From Neckera pumila (taxonomy: Eukaryota > Streptophyta > Bryopsida > Hypnales > Neckeraceae), in NCBI GenBank assembly GCA_963969595.1, contig OZ018410.1:310001-374000 (forward strand): a stretch of 64,000 nucleotides of DNA. Reading direction: 5' to 3'. Under the pieces are notes generated by a model. That model was not told the DNA's origin and ran no database searches. It saw only the letters and a list, made by a program, of their open reading frames with translations. Both the position numbers and the translations under genes were made by a program. Positions 12,000-24,085 of the stretch are shown piece after piece. How positions within the stretch are numbered: position 1 is the stretch's first letter; every line of letters begins with the position of its first letter.

Positions 12000-13020
12000 C
12001 TCGCAATGCGATGGAGTGCCCCCTCTCTGCTACTGCCAATGCGCTTCTAATGCAGTTTTGGCAATGCGATGTGGTCCACTATCCAATGTTGCGCTACCGA
12101 ATTTGTAATCTACTAAAGTTGCAAGCACTGTCGAAGTCGCAAGTACTGCTGCAAGTGTTCATGATAGGGTTTGGAGGTCTTCTCTTGCATGCGGTTGCTC
12201 TCCTTTGCTGCAAGATCTCTTCCCTGGTAAGAGCCTGCACGTCATGCTTCAAAGCTTTCTTGTCAACCTTAAATGTCCTTCCTTGATTTACATGTTGAAG
12301 GATTCCAAATACTACACTGTGATGTTCTTGCTTTGCATGTACATTGAGGTGTAGAAGGGCCTCTCTTGCTGTATCAATGGCCGCACATGCCCTCCCTTCT
12401 GAGTGTCTCATTGCCACTCAACATTTTGATGTCATTGTTTGTGAAATGCTGTTGTTGTAGGTCATGTTAGACGTGAATCTGCCGCAACTTTCTTCTCGTT
12501 GTCAAAATTGCCGCCAACTTGGTAAGAGAGCATGCTACTTTCAAGTACCTACTTATTGTTGATATTCATATTGCAATTCTTGGGAAATTCATTGGTGTGT
12601 AGGATGTGGCAGGTTTGAAAACCTAAGTGCCAAAAAAAGCAATTCCATGATGTTGAGGAGTTACAACCGTATTGTTCTTGTATTCAAATACCATTAGAGC
12701 ATGGCCTCCAAAGTTCTGGGCAAGTGGCCAAACTTCATGCAAGGGTGGAAAATTGGTCACATCCTCCCTTTTCTTTATTGCTCTTCTTTTCTCTAAAGCA
12801 ATCCTCTAATTTTCCTTGCATATTGGTGGAATAATGCTGTAGTATGGGGCTTTAAAGCCTGTAATTTAGTGGAGCATTAGCTTGAATGGCAGCACGTAGC
12901 TTGGGTTCCAACGCTTTCACATTTTTGATACTCTACATTTTATTGTATTGCTTCTTGGATCTCGCTAAGTCCACTCTTGCTTGCTTCTCTTGAAGTTTTT
13001 GTTTTTTCTCTTCAACCTTA
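12000..13020 (-). pseudogene. unidentified decayed coding stretch, minus strand
   Basis: Minus-strand translation gives protein-like segments with charged helices: a 107-codon frame at 12094-12417, and a Lys/Glu/Gln-rich coiled-coil-like stretch from about 12900-13030 with an in-frame stop. Segments are separated by stops, so the gene is dead or heavily spliced. I do not recognise a family. It ends where the diverged LTR copy begins. Confidence 0.35.
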
Positions 13021-14990
13021 TATGAGCTCCCAATTCGTCACTTGGGACTCATAGTTTTTTTTTTTTTAAATTTTGCAATTTAAGCTATAAAAAGATACAA
13101 AAAGACCAAAAAAGAGTGAAAGACCAGATTAGGATTGTTACATACCAATGTAGCATTTGATCAATAATAGGATTTTTCCCTTAATAGTTTCCTAAATCCC
13201 GCTTGTAAATAGGTTAGCACCTAGGAATTAGCAAGAGTTCAAGGTGTTGAGGATTTTTACCCAAAATAGCCTAAAATACCATGCATGTGATTCTATTTGG
13301 CTAAAAGTGATCCGAGGGAAGTCTAGATAGGTCCTTGGATAGATTCCCCTGGAGAGGTTTTAGTTTCTCCATCCTATCGTTGAAATAGTAGAAATTTCAA
13401 ATGTTAGTCTGCAGGAGTTACTTTCTCAAGATGGGCCAACAGAGGAATCTATGACTGCCGGATTGTGCTCTTGGTTCAAAAACATGCCAGGAGGTCAAAA
13501 GCGGAATCATTTGTCAAGGTTCCCGCGCATATGGAAGATTCTTGACTACCGACTACTTCAAGGAAGTGGAATTTTTCCTCTTGACTAGTGTGCAGGCTAA
13601 AGAATTATGAACTTGCACATCTCTCGGAAAACTCTATGAGAGGTCCCCCGAGAGGTTTTGGAATTTTTTTGACTTAGGAAAATATCCCTTCTAGACGGTC
13701 AACCGCCTAAACTGACAACAGGATATTCTTGGAAATTCCCAAGGTTGCGATAAAATCTCACTAAAAATTAGAATAGCTTTTTTTATGTTAATAATGTGCT
13801 TTGACAAGTTTCATGACGTTCCGATAGCGGGAGATAGCCCAATCAGCAACATTCCTCCAAATTAATCACATGGCAAGATTTGAGTGAAGTTGATCGGCGC
13901 CCTAGGAGCACACATAGTCGAAATTAAGTCAACAACAGGTCTATTCTTACTCCCTTAGACATTCTTGACAATCCTAGCTAGTTACTTTAGTCAGAAAAGG
14001 CCAACTTCCAAATCTAGATTTTTATCCTTTCACTAGACTCAGTTAGCACTAACATAGGAGAGGTTTTAGATGTTGGAATAGGGGGTAGGGGAACCCTTAG
14101 ACTAAAAATGGCCTTCTGAAGCCATTGTCTCAACCCGTTTAAAGTTTTGAGGCGAATTCCAAAAGATACAACGTTGGACCAGTGTAAAATCCAATTGCCG
14201 TAAAAATCTTAGAAATAAGGATGAAAATCTAAGTTGATAAGGTTACAAAGGTTACTTGAGGGAGGTGGGCACCTTGGGAAACCTATAAAAGGGTGCCCAT
14301 TTTCCTCTCACACCACTCCCATTCTTGTTTTGGATCTATAGATTCAATGGATATTGGATTTTTTGGTATTTTTGCCAAAGAAATTTCTACTGTGTTTTTG
14401 GAGTACTTTTGGCTCCATTGTTGTTTAATTTTCAACTTTTTGAAGGTCTTGGGGGTCCTTCTATCGTATTGTAAGTGTTTGTTGTGAGTCATTTGACCTT
14501 ATTTGTCACTTAAGCGTGTGAATTAAAGGACTTTGTGATTGCGGTACTAACTTGTGCTTTGAGAGTCCGGTTGAGTCCCTTCCTAATTCTAAAGATATCT
14601 CCCTCCATACCTTGGCAATGCCGCTTTGGAGGGCCTTTAGCGTCTAAAGCTTGTCTTGTACTAACTTCCGCAGGTGTTCTTTCTAATATTGGTTAGTTGT
14701 CCTCTTCTAATGTGTCTCTCTTCGTGTGGCTTACCCTCTGATATGGTGGAACTTTGGACCCTCTTGGGTTGTCATTTCTCTAAAATAGAATAGTCCCTCT
14801 TCTAAAATGTTCCTCCTTGCGTAGCTTACCCTCTTGTACGGCAGAGCTTTGAACCCCCTTGGATTGAATCTTAAGGAAAGTGTTAAAACCCTGTCCGAAT
14901 GGCAAAGCTTTGGACCCCCAGGGTGTTTAAGAGTTCTAAAGTTGGTGTTAAATACAACTTGATGGCAAAGCTTTGAACCCCTCTAGTTGG
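13021..14990 (+). mobile_element. diverged giant-LTR copy 3 (5' part recognisable)
   Basis: The start (TATGAGCTCC...GTCACTTGGGACTCA) aligns with the start of the intact LTR at 52285 (TGTGAGCCCC...GTCACCTGGAACTCA). The segment at 13140-14490 is directly repeated, at lower identity, at 61925-63260. The core promoter block with its TATA box falls 1.26 kb from the start, as in the other copies. Past about 14.5 kb, repeats of a GGCAAAGCTTTG(G/A)ACCCC motif resemble a GGCGAAGCTTTG block of the intact LTR. The 3' end cannot be placed. It is older and much more diverged than the 5.3-kb pair. Confidence 0.62.
14284..14290 (+). promoter_or_regulatory. LTR TATA box (copy 3)
   Basis: CCTATAAAAGGGTGCCCA matches the GTATAAAAGGGCTCCCA block of the 5.3-kb LTR, followed by the same pyrimidine-rich start region. 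The block is conserved in all four copies. Confidence 0.6.
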
Positions 14991-16103
14991 TTTCTCCATA
15001 GTTTAGTTTCCAAGACGCGCTTGGAAACATCAAGAACTAGGTTCAAAGTAATGGACTTGAGATGAAGTAAAAAGCAATCTACAAAGCTCATTCAAACAAT
15101 CTATTCACCATTCGCTGTTTACCAAGCTCTCCAAGCACAAGCAAAAACTTGTGAGAAAGTAAGATCCGAAAAGGATGAAGTAGGAGAAGACAATCAATAG
15201 TGAATGAATTAGAAAATCTCCAACAACCAATTTGGGCCATTGAAGGCGTAAGTGTAAGAAGCAAAAAAGAATATATCCATTAAGTTGTAAAAAAAATTGG
15301 AGCAAAAGTCGTGGTGTAAGGGAATAGTAAAGAAGGAAGGGAAGAAGAGCAAGAAAAGGAAGGAGAAAAAGAAGACACAACTCAAATCTACCACTTCGAC
15401 TCCGAATCTTCCTAAATCAATAAATCATTCAAGCAGTTGTGCAAGCACCAAGAGGAAAAAGATGGCGAAAGGGAAGAACCTTGACAACCTCATCCACAAC
15501 TTGCAATTCAAGGTTGGCCGCTCAAACCCCACCTTTTCTTGTCTAATTCTCTCCTAATTAATGCAATTAGAATAGAGCCGAGAACTAGAGTATCCTAGAT
15601 AACAAGTCAAGATAAATTTTTGTATAGAAGTAGAAACAAGAGGTTTAGGGTTTTCCAAAAAGATAAAATACAACAAAATCAAAGTTAAAACAAAGAAGTT
15701 ACAAGCGGATGAAGTTTGATCTAAGAATCGGATGAAGATACTCAAAAATCATCCAAAAATCTAAAAATCTAAAACGTAGGAGCAATTTAAAAGGGAAAAA
15801 TCAAAGTAGAAATCAAATTAGGAATTTAGGTCAACGGTAATTAGTGGATGAAGTTCCAAACGTAAATTATCAATCAACTTTCATCCATTAGTAACTTAGG
15901 TGAGTTAGGTCAATAAAAGTCAATTCCAAAATAGAATAGTAAATTAGAGAAGATAAAGTAAACTTGTAAGAGCAAGAGCGTAAAATCGGCTAAGAGCAGT
16001 AAAAACCTAATGAATTCTTATTGATGGGATAAATGGAATTAATCGGATAAATTAGGATAAACTTTATCTAGTAAAAACTTAGGGTTGGAAGTAGCTATTG
16101 TAA
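14991..16103. other. AT-rich, likely decayed LTR interior
   Basis: A-rich low-complexity DNA resembling the A-rich second half of the 5.3-kb LTR but without a firm alignment. Frames at 15297-15557 (Lys/Ser-rich) and antisense to it have no family signature. Confidence 0.35.
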
Positions 16104-16624
16104 GGTAAACCTACCTATGGCAGGCAGAATGGGTGGTTTGATCTGTTGCCATTAGCAAAAAGAATCAATTTTTTTTTCCATACAAAGACAAATGTAAGAC
16201 ATGAAGGAAACAACTGAAATTTTATTTTTTGGACAAAGTATGAATTAGTTATGGATTTCCAAAGTGTTCTGCCCAATTGGTCTAAAAGAGTTTGTAGACT
16301 ACCCCAAATCAGCAAAATGTATTTTCAGAATGGTCATCTTACCACCTAAAGCAATCACTAGATTTTTTAACATGGCCATAACATGAAGGAATAAAAAAAA
16401 ACTTTCTATGACAAGTTTACACTAGAAAGGTGTAAGTGTCCTATGACAATCACTAATAACTCCATGGCCATCTCCCAAGGCATTGATTTTGGCCACTAAC
16501 CAACCTAATGAAGTCATAATCTCATTTATTGACAAAAATCTGAAATGGGTTGATGTAGGACTGTAATGGGTGGTTTTGTAGATATCTGCATTAGGTGGTT
16601 TGTCTGCCATAGACAGGTTTACTT
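16104..16624. mobile_element. PIF/Harbinger-like MITE candidate
   Basis: The left end GGTAAACCTACCTATGGCAG and the right end CTGCCATAGACAGGTTTAC are inverted repeats of about 20 bp. TAA precedes the left end (16101-16103) and TAA occurs at 16625-16627 on the right, consistent with the 3-bp TWA target duplication of PIF/Harbinger elements. The terminal bases are only partly conserved and the interior is non-coding, so superfamily assignment is tentative. piggyBac-type element D begins at once after it. Confidence 0.5.
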
Positions 16625-16627
16625 TAA

Positions 16628-17549
16628 CCCCTAAAGTTTTATTACTATGTAATCACCAAAAATGTTCCAAAACTGCCATTTCTAATACAACTACCAAATT
16701 TTCAGAAAAAAACAATTTTTGACACATGTAACCGTAGGATCTTGTAGTATGATATTTTGAAAACATGTGGTAAAAATTTCAGAAAATTCCACTGTGTGGA
16801 TCATAAGATATAAGCATTCAAAGTCTTGAAAACCATTTTTTCAGTCCTGCGAACAACTGGGCAGCTGCACTTTGCAAGCTCACTTTTCAATGAAAAAATG
16901 CCGATAAAGGTGGTGCTTCTTTGAATTTAGTTTCCTAAACAAGTTGTCTATTTGCTTGAAAAATTTCACATCATTTGGAATTGTACAACATGTAGGAAAA
17001 AAATAGTAAGCAGAAAGAAGTAGAAAATGATTCAAAATACTAAATTGTTAAAAATTTAATCATGGAATTTAAAAATGCCAATCCCAACTATCATAATGTT
17101 GTAATAATCAATCGACATACTATAATTTTATTTTTTTCCAAAAATATTGAAAATTGAGTTAAATAAACAACTTTAAAGGTTTTTTAGAGTAGAGAATCCA
17201 TAACTCCTTGCAATTCAAAAACCCTCATAACTTTTGACTCATTGATTGAAAGGGAATGACTCAAAGCTTTTAAAGTATATATAAATGTAGAGAACCAATT
17301 TCAAAAAAAAATTCCGGAAAAAATGATTTTTTCTAATCTGCCCAAACTGCCCAGTTATAAAAAAAAGTAACATATTAGGTCACAACTTTTGACTCGTATT
17401 TCAAAATGTCATGAAACTTGGTACACATGAAGATATTCCTTGCCCCCACCTTCTATTAAAATTTCAGCCTCAAACATGGATATCTCCAGTCACACGTACC
17501 TGCCCAAAATTTCTATACGGCCAAAAAACGCATGTTGGTCCTTTAGGGG
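16628..17549 (-). mobile_element. piggyBac-type non-autonomous element D, diverged
   Basis: TTAA (16624-16627) precedes CCCCTAAAG, and the right end GGTCCTTTAGGGG is followed by TCAA (17550-17553), a one-base decay of TTAA. Its interior core reads in the opposite direction to A-C. The length of 922 bp fits the family. No transposase is present. Confidence 0.68.
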
Positions 17550-17553
17550 TCAA

Positions 17554-19726
17554 TAGGAAACCATGGATGAAGTTTGAGGAACCGAGTAGCAGTCAAACTT
17601 CACCCGTACATGTTGAAGAAGGATAATGACCAATTTGGAAATTACCCATTTAGTATAATAAGTTCATTCCAAGGGAGACGATCAAGTAGGAAATCAATGC
17701 TAAAGGGACTAATACCTAAAATAGGTAATACAATTCCAAAATAGAAGACTATGACCCAATTTGAAAAATCAATAATCACTCAATCGACAACGACATTGCA
17801 TATATAATTCACTCACACATAGTTTGACTAACACCATCATACTCCATTCTCAAATAATTCCATAACATACATGTGCACATTAAATCATTCATCAAATCAT
17901 ACACAACAAAGACATCCAATTTAGCTTGAATATGTTTTTTATTTCCAAATTGGTGAATACATCACCGTTTAACATTTATCATAGTTTAATCTCACACAAA
18001 CTTATAGTTTGTTATCTTCACTCCAAATAGTATTATGGAAATATCTACTCAATCACCATCACAACAACTGACAATTGCACTCAACGAGTTCTCCAATTAT
18101 CTCCGACAATCTCCATAACTTCTACTTACACACTTCGAATTGGACCACCCTCAAGAGACTACAAATCTCCAAACTCCTCTCCAACTTGGACATCCACATT
18201 CAAATACACATTTTTCTGGATCACCCTTGTGATACTGCAGGGACACTTGACTCTACTCACAACTCACAATCAACCGACTTGGAGCACAAAAATCACAAAC
18301 ACAAAAATACACAGCACACTTGCTGGAACTCACATTGACATTCGTTCATCAAACAATGAATAAAGAAAATGGAGCAAAAACCTTGCCTTAATAGCCAACC
18401 CACAAGTGGCATTTACCCCATTGGAAGAAGGAAGTCCTAACTACAAGCTAACTTCCAATTTGGAATTGATTACCAAATCGCAGACTTGACAAATCAAAAT
18501 CCCAATACAAACCACATTCATCCCTTTCCATCAGCAACCAACCAATTAGGAAAAACACAACCAAAATTACAGACTTAACCTTCATTCTAGTTTGGCTCAG
18601 CTAGACCGGCACTTCCCTTGACCCTGACCTACCTAATTTAGAATTGACTGGACAACATTCATACATCACCCACCTAACTCCAAATTGGATACTAACACAC
18701 CATCTCAGCCCTTTAACTACATTTCAAATTGAATTCCATACATCACCACTCACTACCAGATCCCACTGAGGTGAGAGCCAAGTGGTCGACATGACGACTC
18801 AGAATCCCATTTGGATTACAGATTCAAAAATTAACTCCAAAAATTACACTCCAAATTTGGCTAACAAAATATGTAAAAACACCAAATTGGTAAACAAATA
18901 GTAATACAAACACTCAAATAAAACTCAAAAGAACAAAAACTCATCCAATTTTACACAAAAAAATAAAAACTGATTATCTACAGTATACAACTTTTGCAAG
19001 GAACTTCCACTTTTAGTGAACTTTAGGTTTCTGGAAATGGCGTGAAGTCCTCTACCATCTAAAATTACTAAAATTAGATTGTAGCTTAGGAAATTTTGAG
19101 ACCCTTGCCGCTCAAATAATTAGGACATCTAAGCTGTCGCTAGTCATAGGATAGGATGATTGAGGCCCTTTTTGCAAGAGATTTGGACTTTTAGCGGTTA
19201 AAAAAGATCCATTGCTTGAAAGGCACCGTGAACCAACATTTAGGCACCTACTTATGATAGGATTTTGCATAGGAAACTAGAACTTGGTAACCTAGTTGTG
19301 TATGATTATTTACGAAGGATGGGTAAATAATCGCCCACACCTTGCATCCCTTATTTGCCTCCTGCTTTGACTTTCTCCTCTCTCGCTCTTGTGCAGAAAC
19401 TTTCTTTTTTTTAGCCATGTCCTTCAAATCGTGGTAATGATTATCGATTGCGGGATCAATTGTAAGTAAGATGGATTTCTAGTAATCGACCCCTGAGGAG
19501 ATTACTCCTTGTAATTTAAGGTATACACCTAAGTTAAGTGGATATTTGATGAGGGCTATTTATCTTAAATTATTGTATTTAAGATGACCGTTTTTTTACA
19601 TAAAAAGCTGTGTGGGGCATTTTTTCTAATATTTTCCTATGATTTTTGTAAATTAATTCAAACAATTAATTAAGTGGGGCTATCTTTCATATAAATTTTA
19701 GTGTCCAATTGACCATATGGTATTTT
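17554..19726. other. intergenic, C/A-rich, nothing recognised
   Basis: Between about 17.8 and 19.0 kb the plus strand is rich in C and A and poor in G, with many CCAAATTNG-like motifs, giving a strong strand bias. The 87-codon frame at 18075-18338 is a by-product of this composition. No gene is recognised. Confidence 0.4.
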
Positions 19727-19730
19727 TTAA

Positions 19731-20000
19731 CCTCTAAAGACCAATTATTGTCCATTGAATGAATAATTGAAAATCCGGATAGGATCTAAGAAGTCAATTT
19801 AGGTCGGGTTGTTTACAATTTTTTGACACAAGGTTTGAGTATGTATCCCTTTAGTGAGAATATAATTTTTCCTAATTGAGTATCCAGAACAAAATTTACG
19901 TTGCCTTGAACTTTTTTGGCAGCCTGGGCAATTTTGGCATCTTTAGGGCACCTTTTGCAAAAATGTTCATCAACTTTTGAAATTTGGCATGTATATAACT
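19731..20000 (+). mobile_element. truncated piggyBac-type 5' terminus
   Basis: TTAA (19727-19730) is followed by CCTCTAAAGACCAATTATTG, then a weak match to the family's GTGAGAATATAA and TTTTTGACA segments. No matching right terminus is seen before the coding region at 20.4 kb, so it is a remnant. Confidence 0.45.
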
Positions 20001-20455
20001 ATTAGAATATGAAATGGGTGAAAGCACACTAATAGGAGCCACTAGTAGATGTTAATTGACTTTTTTGGACAAATGGTTTAGTGCTTATTAGGCAATTTAA
20101 TGGGCAATTGAATAGACAGCTGGATGGAAAGTTTGAATTAATGAACATGTTTAAGACATCTGTCGCCATGTCAACCCGGAAGAGCTGAACGTTAATTTTT
20201 GAACTCTTTTGCGCTTATTGTCATCTCTCTCTGGAGTCCGGACCCAAGTCTCTACTCACATGGTCTGGAAGCTTGCTGTTGCCTCTCTTTGCATGGTCTG
20301 GAATCTTGTCATTGCCTTTTTTTGCACAAAATTTAGGGTTGTTGTGAAAGAATAATATGTGGTGGATGACACGGGGATATGTAGGGAGAGTTTGGGGGCG
20401 GAGAAGAAACGAGTGCGCCGTAAGAGTTTAGGAAAGGATTTTGAGAAGAAGCTGA

Positions 20456-20842
20456 GTATCAAGCCAAAAGTTTAGTATTCACAAATGCAAAGAGAATATT
20501 GCCTTGTATAGCGCTCAAACTAAGAGTTTTTTCCAAGAAGAAACGGAATTAAGTTGTGTAGGATTGAACCCTAAGGTAGCTGCCGAAGTTGCTTTCATCA
20601 CCGATGTGGATGTAGAGGACTTGTTTGGAAAATGCAGTAAACTACGCACAACCAACACTTTCTTGCATCCGGATGCAAGAAAGGACATGATGGAGCTTTA
20701 TTCAAAGATTTATGGATCTTGGTTGGTCACAAATAATGAATTTTCCGGTTGGCTGGTGAAGGGGTACATTGCTACTTTGAAGAAGAAGAAGGTTAATTGG
20801 GCTTTGCTGGCTTCAACAATTGCTGCAAAGAAAGCATATTGA
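20456..20842 (+). CDS. hypothetical protein or exon, unidentified
   Basis: An open frame runs from just after a TGA at 20453-20455 to the stop at 20840-20842. No ATG in frame opens it, so it is more likely an exon than a complete gene. The translation has normal protein composition, with an acidic DVDVEDLFGKC segment, a Ser/Thr-rich middle and a Lys-rich C-terminal part, and no membrane segment or known domain. Exon-like stretches downstream (21.1-22.9 kb) may belong to the same gene. Function unknown. Confidence 0.4.
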   Translation, partial: VSSQKFSIHKCKENIALYSAQTKSFFQEETELSCVGLNPKVAAEVAFITDVDVEDLFGKCSKLRTTNTFLHPDARKDMMELYSKIYGSWLVTNNEFSGWLVKGYIATLKKKKVNWALLASTIAAKKAY

Positions 20843-21121
20843 GCGCATCAAGTCTTACTTAGGCTCTTGAATCCAGAGTCTAGTGACGATGCAACTGCTT
20901 TAGGCTTCAAGCACAGTACTTGCACATCCCAGCGCGATGGGATTAGTAGCCGCAGTATGGGAGCAATTGTCAAAGGAGAGGGAGATGAGGTCAGGCCAAG
21001 GAGCATTCCATTAGGGTTTAGGGTTTAGATAAACTCCATAAAAACTACTTGTCCTTATGGGGTATCACCTAATGATTTAGATGTAGTTTGGGGTGTTTGT
21101 GAAATTGAGAGTGAGCTTACA

Positions 21122-21264
21122 AGAAGATTTCAGATAAGCTTGTTGGAATCCAGTTCACGATGGATGATCATCACATTATAGCAAAGGAAGACAAAGAAAA
21201 GGTCATGCAAGTCCAATTAGACTTAGAGAGATTTGCAAAAGCAGTTTTGGAAATGGAGTTGCAG
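21122..21264 (+). CDS. probable exon, unidentified gene
   Basis: An open frame ending at a clear donor (GTTGCAG|GTAGGT at 21264/21265) encodes a charged, helix-prone segment (DDHHIIAKEDKEK... then FAKAVLEMELQ). It lies between the frame at 20456-20842 and the zinc-finger frame, and could be part of either. No family recognised. Confidence 0.4.
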
Positions 21265-21621
21265 GTAGGTTTTAGACTCCAAGGTTTGGGCACATTTCCT
21301 TGTCCTCTGTTCATGTGGATTTATTGAAGTTTAGGATTTTAGCTGTAGGTTATTTGGTTGGCGCTCATGAATGCACTGCTCTCTTTGTGTGTAGGCTAGA
21401 GGCATTTCCGTGGGCTCTGCTGACTAGGATGACTACACACAGAAATTAGCGATCCTGCAGGGTGATAGAGATTTTGCGAGGAGAAGGCTGGACGTTTGTC
21501 GATTTGTAGCAGAGTCTAGCTGAGATAAGGCAATGAAGGGGGCAAAAAATTTCAAGATATTGAAGAGGAGCAGATGAAAGCAGAATCAAATCTAGGAATT
21601 CTAAGGAGATAGATTGTCGAA

Positions 21622-22050
21622 ATGAAAAGACATGCTGCCGCAGAGGAAGATCAACGTTTGGAGATGGAAAAAGGAGGAGGGCTGTCATTGTGGCCTAAGC
21701 CAATACTCCATCTGGCAATGGCAGATGACCTACATCTAAGTACTACAACCTTGCAGTTACATCCTTGTGCTTTTTGCAACCGAGGGTACCCACACTTCGA
21801 TATTGTAATTGCTTTGTGCAGACATGTTTATCATGTCTTTTGTGTAGTTGCCCTTGCCAAAGTGGACAATAGGTGCACTTGCTGTGCAGAGGTTTTTCAT
21901 CCTCATTGGTGGCAAAACTTTGGTTTTCAAGGTGCATATTCAAGATTTGAAGAAGAGAGGAAGAATTTGGATTTATTAGCAAAGGAGGAAGAGCTACGGC
22001 AATCTTTGAAACAAAATGGCAGCCATCATGTGATGAATAGTAAGTCTCAA
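21622..22050 (+). CDS. RING-like Cys/His zinc-finger protein, exon
   Basis: The frame starts at an ATG (21622) and carries CAFC, then about 17 residues, CRHVYHVFC, then CTCC followed by HPHWW and a Glu/Lys-rich helix. The spacing (CxxC, CxHxxHxxC, CxxC) resembles a RING/PHD-type cross-brace finger, though the last pair is tight. A possible donor (ATA|GTAAGT) lies near 22050, so the reading after it is probably intron. Role unknown; a RING-like E3 ligase or a transposon-captured finger are both possible. Its charged tail and neighbours suggest one gene with the exon at 21122-21264. Confidence 0.5.
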
Positions 22051-23204
22051 ACTTCTCTTCTGTGCTTACTACTGTATTGCTCCTCCTTCATTTAACTTAT
22101 GTTGCTTTGATTGCTTGTAAGAAGAACATTTAGTCTTCATATAAGAACAATTAGTGCTTAATATGATCTTGTACCAAGTATAGCACAGTGCTTTTATATG
22201 AACTCCTTCTGCAAATGGATGCCCAAGGACTCTTTCACAACCACACATTCCTTAGTTGTTTTGATAAGGTCATTATTGCTTAGAATTGAAGTACTTATTT
22301 CTTATTTGACAAGCATGGAGTTGACGTAATGAAGAGGGTGTTTAATGGTGCTAGTCTGTGCTTTGTACTCTTTAGGATTGCTTATTGTTTACTCTGAACT
22401 GCTTCACTCATGTCTCATGTGGCATTGCTTTAATATTCCTTGTTGTTTATTCAGCAAGCACTTGACTCATTTGATAGTGCTTTTAAGGTGGGGCTGTGCT
22501 TCGGGGTTGCTTCTTGCTTTTTTAAGAAGCAGTTGACTCATTTAAGCTGTTGCTTTGCTTATTCCGCACTACTTACTTTAGTATTGCTTCTCACAGTTCA
22601 TCCTATACGGTGTTTGGCATACAGGGTCTCAATCAAGTCTCAAGCATTTTGATTGGGATTCAAGTGGCTCCATCCAACAAAATTGCGATCTTGTCTAGGG
22701 AGGACGAAGTACGGTCACAACAAAAGTAAATAGGCTGCCACCCCTTGCGAGCATTACTTTGTCTAAGAAACCAATCACTACTGACACAGGGCTTATGATT
22801 TCAAATTTAAGACTACAAAAAGTAGATTCTCCTATGAAGAATGAAGAAGGAGACTATAGAGCAAGTGAAGCTGACGGCGTCACTTTCAATTTAGGTATGT
22901 ACTTCATTTTCAGCAAGCCATGGTTTAGTGAAGAAAAGAATGCAAGGTGGTAAGTGCATATGACACTGATGAATTCATTCATTGTGTGTACTTTTGACAA
23001 AACGACAACAAGGTGGTAAGTTCTCTTGCACCGTACTTGATTTTGGACGGAAAGGGGAGGCATGACTTGTGTTTTTTTTCCTTATGAGGTTTGAGGCTTT
23101 AGGCTGCAATTGGTCAAGGTGTTCTGGAGAACCCTGTGTTTGTATAGAGAATCTAGAACTTGGAAGTGACTCTCAGCTTTTTGACATTCTGAGGCTTAGA
23201 GGTA
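22051..23204. other. intron or intergenic DNA, possible small exon at 22759-22890
   Basis: The 22.1-22.7 kb part has repeated GCTT-type low complexity. A short Lys/Glu-containing frame at 22759-22953 could be a further exon, with GTATGT at 22893 as a donor, but it has no family match. Confidence 0.3.
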
Positions 23205-23599
23205 TGTGAGTGTTTTGATCTCTACCCAAGAGACCAAACAAGCACAACCAGGTTCTATAGTAATTTAGTGAATTCTACGGGTAATTGGCTGTAGTAAACG
23301 AGCTACCTTCCAAGCAATGGAGCTTTTTTACCACAAGTGTGAGTAGCTAAGTAGAAGTTGAAGGATGATTGATTTAATTCTAGGTTTTTCCCTAGTTTGA
23401 AGTATTATCTTATCCTAAGCGTTCAATTGTCGTTTAATTAAGTCAATTCTATGTGAATTCTAATCTAGAATACGTTTTGCTGTACTTGTAACTTTACTTT
23501 TCTATCAAATTTAAGTTTTTATTTTGTCTTCCTTTGTTAATCAACCTCTATCCAGTTTCTATTATTACTATTCTAATTTGATTTAAAGAATTAAGGATT

Positions 23600-24085
23600 A
23601 GTTCAAATTTGCAAAATCTTTGGTAAAATTTGACTGATTTAGCGGTTCATCAAAATTTACCTTAAGTTTTACTCCTTTTGGTAAACTATTTTATCTCTTC
23701 TTCTAAAATTTTCTACCTTTGTTAAAAATTCAATTACTTAATAGTTAAAAAGTTTTAGTAAATTTTGACCAATTGACGGTTCTTCAAAATTTACTCTAAC
23801 TTTTACTTCTTCTTGTTAAATTATTCTAACTTTCTATTTTTTGCTAAAAGTTCTTTTACTTGATCTAAAGTTAAAAGTTCGTTGGTAAATTTTGACCGAT
23901 TAACGGTTCATCAAAATTTACCTTGAGGTTTTTACTCCTCTTGGTAAATTATTTTAACGCTTCTTCTAAATTTCTACCCTCAGTCAAAGTTCAATTACTT
24001 AAAGTTAAAAGTTTTAGCAAATTTTGACCGATTCAACGGTTCATCAAAATTACTCTAGGTTTTATTCTTTTTTGAGATAAATGTA
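23600..24085 (-). repeat. four ~130-bp tandem repeats with internal hairpin (LTR copy 1)
   Basis: CGGTTCWTCAAAATTTAC recurs at 23643, 23777, 23904 and 24037 (spacing 127-134 bp). In the third unit GGTAAATTTTGA and TCAAAATTTACC form a 12-bp stem around CCGATTAACGG. The other units carry variants of it. Confidence 0.75.
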
